Of a stretch of 64,000 nt of DNA, positions 60,129-64,000 are shown in pieces. Each line of letters begins with the position of its first letter. The first letter of the stretch is position 1. This stretch comes from an uncultured Lachnospiraceae bacterium (GTDB lineage Bacteria > Bacillota > Clostridia > Lachnospirales > Lachnospiraceae): assembly GCA_905209075.1 (NCBI GenBank), contig CAJLRL010000006.1, positions 1 to 64,000 on the forward strand. Reading direction: 5' to 3'. The notes under the pieces were generated by a model. That model worked only from the letters and a program-made list of their open reading frames with translations. It was not told where the DNA came from and ran no database searches. Both the position numbers and the translations under genes were made by a program.

Positions 60129-60701
60129 ATGGACAATTTAAATGTCGCTGTAGCAGATGAAAAGAAAAATGTGCTTGAATTAATAGGGAAACTTTTTAAG
60201 GATAACGACAGCTTTGAGCTTATAGGAACAGCAAAGAATAGTGAGGAAGCGTACAAACTGATAAATAAAAGTACCGGACCGGACGTATTACTTGTATATG
60301 TTAAGAAATCCGGTGAGGCAGAAGCTTTTTCAACAGATGAAAGTTTCAGCGTAAAATCACTTGAAACAGAAATAACAGAGATAATCCATGAGGTTGGTGT
60401 CCCGGCTCACATTAAAGGCTATCAGTATTTGAGGGAAGCGATCATGATGTCGGTTGAAGATATGGATATGCTCAACTCGATAACGAAAGTTTTATACCCT
60501 ACGATAGCAAAGAAATTTAAAACAACATCAAGCAGAGTTGAACGTGCGATACGTCATGCTATAGAAGTGGCATGGAGCAGAGGAAGAATGGATACAATTG
60601 ATTCTATGTTCGGATACACAATAAATCATGGAAAGGGCAAGCCTACAAATTCCGAGTTTATTGCACTGATAACAGACAGGATCAGACTTGGAATGAAGTA
60701 A
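60129..60701 (+). CDS. spo0A: Spo0A homologue with truncated, non-phosphorylatable receiver domain
   Basis: This 190-residue protein (about 265 in true Spo0A) has a complete C-terminal effector domain from residue 82 (ITEIIHEVGVPAHIKGYQYL, RVERAIRHAIEVAWSRG recognition helix, GKPTNSEFIALITD). Residues 1-60 are the start of a receiver: VADEK keeps the acidic pocket (D10, E11), and GPDVLLVYVK is the third strand. The phosphoacceptor Asp (D56 in B. subtilis) is Tyr57. The following helices and strands, including the conserved Thr and Lys, are missing; a short acidic linker leads straight into the effector domain. GGGAG six bases upstream fixes the ATG at 60129; an upstream TTG at 60108 is less likely. 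Confidence 0.88.
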   Translation: MDNLNVAVADEKKNVLELIGKLFKDNDSFELIGTAKNSEEAYKLINKSTGPDVLLVYVKKSGEAEAFSTDESFSVKSLETEITEIIHEVGVPAHIKGYQYLREAIMMSVEDMDMLNSITKVLYPTIAKKFKTTSSRVERAIRHAIEVAWSRGRMDTIDSMFGYTINHGKGKPTNSEFIALITDRIRLGMK

Positions 60702-60722
60702 TAATTATTATAAACAATTTTA

Positions 60723-60751
60723 TTCATTATCTCTTTATGATATGGTATACT
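60723..60751 (+). promoter_or_regulatory. Putative glgA promoter
   Basis: TTCATT (60723-60728) and TATACT (60746-60751) are 17 bases apart, 37 bases before the ATG. The -35 box is weak. Confidence 0.5.
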
Positions 60752-60788
60752 CTATATATAGGTAAATATAGTTGGGAGGTAATGAATA

Positions 60789-62249
60789 ATGAAGAATATA
60801 CTAATTGTTTCATCAGAGGCAATACCTTATATAAAGACAGGCGGATTGGCAGATGTGGCTGGTTCCTTACCAAAGTATTTTGATAAAGAGAAATATGATG
60901 TCAGAGTCATAATTCCAAAGTACAAATGCATGGATGAGAAACTTGTTCCACAGCTGAAATTCGCCTGTCATTTTTATGTAAACTTAAACTGGAGAAAACA
61001 ATATGCAGGTATTTTTAAAGCAGTAAATGATGGGATAACATACTACTTTGTAGATAACGAATTTTATTTCGCAGGAGATAAGCCGTATAACAATATATAT
61101 GAGGATGTGGAAAAATTTGCTTATTTTTCAAAAGCTGTTTTAGAGTCGCTTCCATATATTGATTTTGAGCCGGATATAATCCACTGTAATGACTGGGAGA
61201 CCGGACTGCTGCCTGTATTTTTGAAGACAACATATGGATCAGATACATTTTATTCAAATATAAAAACTGTATTTTCCATTCATAACATGAGATTCCAGGG
61301 AAGATGGAAAATGCGTGAGGTTGCAGACATAACCGGTCTTCCGGAGCATATTTTTAATTCAAATGAGCTTGAGTTTTATGGGGAGGCAAATTATCTGAAA
61401 GGTGGAATAGTCTATGCAGATGAGATAACCACTGTAAGTCCTTCATATGCAGATGAGATCACAACACCGGAAGGTGGAGAGGGACTTGACGGACTTATGC
61501 TTGAGCGGAGGAAACATTTAAGCGGTATATTAAACGGAATAGATTATAGTGTGTACAATCCGGCAAAGGATAAATATATAAGCTGCAATTTCATGTCACC
61601 TGATAAAGATACAAACAAACCATATGGAAAAGAAGTGGATAAAAGAGAGTTTCAGGAGAAAAATGGTCTGAAAGCAGATAAAAATGCAATGCTTATAGGT
61701 ATTGTGTCAAGGCTTACGGATCAGAAGGGTTTCGACCTTATAGCATATGTCATGGATGAAATCTTAGAGACTACTGATATACAGTTTTGTATACTCGGAA
61801 CAGGTGAAAACCAGTATGAGGGAATGTTCCATTATTTTCAGAGTAAATACCCTGACAGATTAAGTGTTTACATCGGATATTCAGAAGAACGCGCACATCA
61901 GATATATGCGTCATGTGATGCTTTTCTGATGCCGTCACTGTTTGAACCTTGTGGATTGGGCCAGATGATGGCGATGAGATACGGAACGATTCCAATCGTA
62001 AGAGAGACAGGTGGACTTAAGGATACGGTTGAGGCATACAATGAATATGAAAATACCGGAACAGGTTTTTCATTTACGGATTATAATGCACACGATATGC
62101 TGCATGTTATAAAATATGCTGAGTCAGTTTTTAAAAATAATAAAAAAGCGTGGAATGAAATGATGGTCCGTGACATGAACAAAGATTTTTCATGGGATGC
62201 ATCCGCCCGGAGATATGAAGCATTGTATGATAGGCTGACAGAAAAATAA
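60789..62249 (+). CDS. glgA: Glycogen synthase (ADP-glucose dependent)
   Basis: This 486-residue GT5 glycosyltransferase extends alpha-1,4-glucan from ADP-glucose. It has the N-terminal KTGGLADVAGSLP loop (about 17-29), CNDWETGLLPVFL, FSIHNMRFQG, and a C-terminal donor site with GIVSRLTDQKGFDLI and PSLFEPCGLGQMMAMRYG (E of the EX7E pair). GGGAGGTAATG-type spacing supports the ATG at 60789. It uses the product of glgC, located about 26 kb upstream. It ends at a strong terminator. Confidence 0.96.
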   Translation: MKNILIVSSEAIPYIKTGGLADVAGSLPKYFDKEKYDVRVIIPKYKCMDEKLVPQLKFACHFYVNLNWRKQYAGIFKAVNDGITYYFVDNEFYFAGDKPYNNIYEDVEKFAYFSKAVLESLPYIDFEPDIIHCNDWETGLLPVFLKTTYGSDTFYSNIKTVFSIHNMRFQGRWKMREVADITGLPEHIFNSNELEFYGEANYLKGGIVYADEITTVSPSYADEITTPEGGEGLDGLMLERRKHLSGILNGIDYSVYNPAKDKYISCNFMSPDKDTNKPYGKEVDKREFQEKNGLKADKNAMLIGIVSRLTDQKGFDLIAYVMDEILETTDIQFCILGTGENQYEGMFHYFQSKYPDRLSVYIGYSEERAHQIYASCDAFLMPSLFEPCGLGQMMAMRYGTIPIVRETGGLKDTVEAYNEYENTGTGFSFTDYNAHDMLHVIKYAESVFKNNKKAWNEMMVRDMNKDFSWDASARRYEALYDRLTEK

Positions 62250-62291
62250 AATACAGCTGCCGTAAAACAGAATAATTACAAAAAGCATGAT

Positions 62292-62337
62292 GACAAGACA
62301 CTGTGCATTTCAGATGCATGGTGTCTTGTCTTTTTTT
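62292..62337 (+). terminator. glgA terminator
   Basis: GACAAGACAC (62292-62301) pairs with GTGTCTTGTC (62321-62330), with an inner TGCAT/ATGCA stem, followed by seven T residues. Confidence 0.92.
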
Positions 62338-62340
62338 AAT

Positions 62341-63219
62341 TTAGTATTCTACTGCCTGTTTTTTCCGGCTGTATATATACACGTGATCCGATAATATTTC
62401 TTCATCAGTAACCTCAGTACTGTTTACTTCATTTATGAAACTGTTAAGAGTAGGGATATCATCATGGATCGTTCTGGGCAGAACGAGAAATTCGTGGATA
62501 CTGCTTGGAATAAGTACTAGATCTGAGTCTAATTTATCGGATATCTTTTTCAGTATTCCGGGATATAGCATGGTTGTGGCACCATATATTTTGTATTGGT
62601 TTGTAAGTATAAGCATCATCGGATCAATGCCGCTTGAGTTTATAAGTTCCCTGGAAACAGGAACGACATCTTCCATATTGATAAGACTGTATGGAAGTTT
62701 TTTTTCGGTATTTGTTATGGCGTCTTCCATAAGCTGGCGCATGGAAATCTTCCATTCCTCAAGAAGTGCATTGGTTATCTTTAAGGTGCATAGCTCGCTG
62801 CCTGCACTGTCTATGTAGTACAGGAATATGACTGCCAGATCCAGATATTTTACATGTGGCATGGACATGAGTTCGTTCTTATTCTGTTCATAATTGACTA
62901 ATTTCATAATAATATGGGATTTTGCAAGCGAATAATCATATACGGATGTGATATCAAAATTCTGTTTTGGAAGTACCTCTTTGTATGATGACATTATAGA
63001 GTCGACGATATCATTTATGGAAACACCATCGAGATACCAGTGGTAATAGGGATTCAGATAAATGGCAGGGGCGATGTTGAATGACGGATTGATGATAAGA
63101 AGACCGTCATATATCTTGCCATTATTTTTTTTGACGGGATGGATCTTAAGAGAGTAACCATCCTCAAGCTTCTTTTTTATTTCTGTTTCAATTGTTTGTA
63201 AAAACTCCTTATATTTCAT
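62341..63219 (-). CDS. DUF5688 family protein
   Basis: This 292-residue soluble protein matches what I recall of DUF5688, common in Lachnospiraceae and without known function. Features include MKYKEFLQTIETEIKKKL at the start, a beta-rich middle (SLKIHPVKKNNGKIYDG), the segment MMLILTNQYKIYGATTML, and LVLIPSSIHEFLVLP near the end. No catalytic motif or membrane helix is visible. AGGAG lies four bases before the ATG at 63219; an in-frame start at 63279 is inside an intergenic hairpin. It is convergent with glgA and downstream of the potD-like gene. Confidence 0.7.
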   Translation of the reverse strand: MKYKEFLQTIETEIKKKLEDGYSLKIHPVKKNNGKIYDGLLIINPSFNIAPAIYLNPYYHWYLDGVSINDIVDSIMSSYKEVLPKQNFDITSVYDYSLAKSHIIMKLVNYEQNKNELMSMPHVKYLDLAVIFLYYIDSAGSELCTLKITNALLEEWKISMRQLMEDAITNTEKKLPYSLINMEDVVPVSRELINSSGIDPMMLILTNQYKIYGATTMLYPGILKKISDKLDSDLVLIPSSIHEFLVLPRTIHDDIPTLNSFINEVNSTEVTDEEILSDHVYIYSRKKQAVEY

Positions 63220-63271
63220 GCTTCTCCTCTCATTTGAGAAGACATAACTTAAAAGGATCCTGTGGAAAGAT

Positions 63272-63302
63272 AAATCCACGAAATTATTAATTCCGTGGAT
63301 TT
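63272..63302 (-). terminator. Hairpin after the potD-like gene
   Basis: AAATCCACG (63272-63280) pairs with CGTGGATTT (63294-63302) with inner AATT/AATT. It lies between the potD-like stop and the DUF5688 gene on the minus strand. The T tail is short, so termination may be partial. Confidence 0.55.
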
Positions 63303-63342
63303 AAATGTATCATTATTTGAATATTATTGCAACTGTTTTTTA

Positions 63343-64000
63343 TCAATTGCCGGCTTTTAGATTCTGCCATAGCGTATTGTAAAGGGCTGCCTCGTCATCA
63401 GTAAATGCACGGTATACTTCACAACGGGATAAAATTTCCTTTGGAGGATTGACAGCCTCGTTTTCTTTCAGATCAGCATCCTGGTTTTCGATTACCGATC
63501 TGATAGGTGATGCATAGTATACATATTCAAAATTAAGCATTGCAGGTTCATCGCTGCATATATAGTTTAAAAATTCTTCAGCACCGGATTTGTTCTGGCA
63601 TGTTTTAGGGATAAACCATGAGTCAATCCAGAGATTAGAACCTTCCTTAGGGACAACATAATCAAGATCAGGATTTATGTCCATTGCCGATGCGGCTTCA
63701 CCTGAATAGCACACTGCGATAGAGGCATTTTCAGCAGCCATCTCATCGCATGTTTCATCAACATAGTAGGCAAGCACGTCGGGAGCCTGTTTTTTTAATA
63801 TGTCGTAAGCTTTGTCAAGCTTGGAAGGATCTGTTTCGTTTATGGAATATCCTAGTGTTTCAAGGGCAGGAGCAAAGGCATCACGTACAGAATTTATCAT
63901 TATCATGTTACCTTTATATTTTCCATTCCATAAGCAGTCCCAGCTGCTTAGATCATTTTTGTCAGCAAGCTTTTTGTTATACAGGATACCAAGGGTTCCG
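63343..64000 (-). CDS. Spermidine/putrescine ABC transporter substrate-binding protein (PotD-like), 3' part
   Basis: The frame is open from the right edge to the stop at 63343, giving about 219 residues of a protein usually near 350; the signal peptide and first third lie outside the window. Landmarks are GTLGILYNKKL, SSWDCLWNGKYKGNM, INSVRDAFAPALETLGYS, AVCYSGEA and EGSNLWIDSWFIPKTCQNKSGAEEFLNY (landmark), all typical of PotD/PotF polyamine-binding proteins. potABC permease genes would be expected upstream on the minus strand, beyond the edge. Confidence 0.88.
   Translation of the reverse strand, partial: GTLGILYNKKLADKNDLSSWDCLWNGKYKGNMIMINSVRDAFAPALETLGYSINETDPSKLDKAYDILKKQAPDVLAYYVDETCDEMAAENASIAVCYSGEAASAMDINPDLDYVVPKEGSNLWIDSWFIPKTCQNKSGAEEFLNYICSDEPAMLNFEYVYYASPIRSVIENQDADLKENEAVNPPKEILSRCEVYRAFTDDEAALYNTLWQNLKAGN

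Noticed and set aside
1..64000. CRISPR array, rRNA operon, insertion sequence or prophage
   Set aside because: No regularly spaced direct repeats with unique spacers, no rRNA sequence and no transposase or phage structural genes were seen. The tandem repeats are coding and contiguous.

Overview
The window is AT-rich chromosomal DNA from a low-GC Firmicute, most likely a spore-forming anaerobic Clostridium relative of the family Lachnospiraceae. This rests on gene content: the complete spoIIIA operon, sigG and spoIVB; the order yqhY-nusB-xseA-xseB-ispA-dxs-tlyA-nadK-argR-recN-spoIVB; the glgC/glgD pair; the giant 2-hydroxyacyl-CoA dehydratase activator-like protein; DUF3793 and DUF5688 proteins; and a scar of a Tn1549/Tn4451-type conjugative element. 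Species cannot be named from the sequence alone.

Layout. 1-1770 is the wreck of an integrative conjugative element: a VapE-like fragment, an intact TnpW, a TraG/VirD4 fragment fused out of frame to the tail of another element gene, and a TTRAP protein with its terminator. 2150-4599 holds a LacI regulator with a likely autoregulatory operator, plus a MATE exporter. 4711-14709 holds a membrane-anchored FKBP/trigger-factor-like foldase, asnS, two sodium-coupled amino-acid transporters, a zinc-ribbon repeat protein, sigG and argS. 14819-19222 is the spoIIIA operon (AA-AH), whose AF is unusually short. 19279-26442 holds prfC, recA (SOS box) with recX, rny, a FapA-type DUF342 protein and a Nudix hydrolase. 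26565-35498 holds a DAHP synthase (minus strand), tRNA-Arg(CCG), an SH3 repeat protein, rluF, ligA, metA, glgC and glgD. 35521-45549 is the conserved nusB-to-spoIVB block. 45644-46703 is a DUF3793-flavodoxin pair behind a strong promoter with palindromic operator-like repeats. 46842-54603 (minus) is a giant CoA-dehydratase activator, a stand-alone cyclic-nucleotide-binding protein, a CHASE2 class III nucleotide cyclase and a TIM-barrel isomerase. 54867-62249 holds a rhomboid-like protein, a heterodimeric ABC exporter, a Spo0A homologue with a wrecked receiver domain, and glgA. 62341-64000 (minus) is a DUF5688 protein and the C-terminal part of a PotD-type binding protein.

How the genes fit together. 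The sporulation set covers forespore-specific transcription (sigG), the mother cell to forespore channel (spoIIIAA-AH) and the signalling protease (spoIVB). In relatives spo0A directly follows spoIVB. Here that slot is taken by DUF3793-flavodoxin, and the only spo0A-like gene in view lies about 15 kb away. Its DNA-binding domain is intact, but it has Tyr in place of the phosphoacceptor Asp and lacks the second half of the receiver. Glycogen synthesis is represented by glgC-glgD and, separately, glgA. The cyclase and cNMP-binding protein form a compact candidate second-messenger module that lacks a DNA-binding output.

The most interesting items are the receiver-less Spo0A, the terminator-like hairpin that contains the ribosome-binding site and start codon of spoIVB, the cyclase/cNMP module, the truncated SpoIIIAF, and the multi-hairpin intergenic region just before spo0A. 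All functional statements are inferred from reading sequence and family knowledge; no database search was run.
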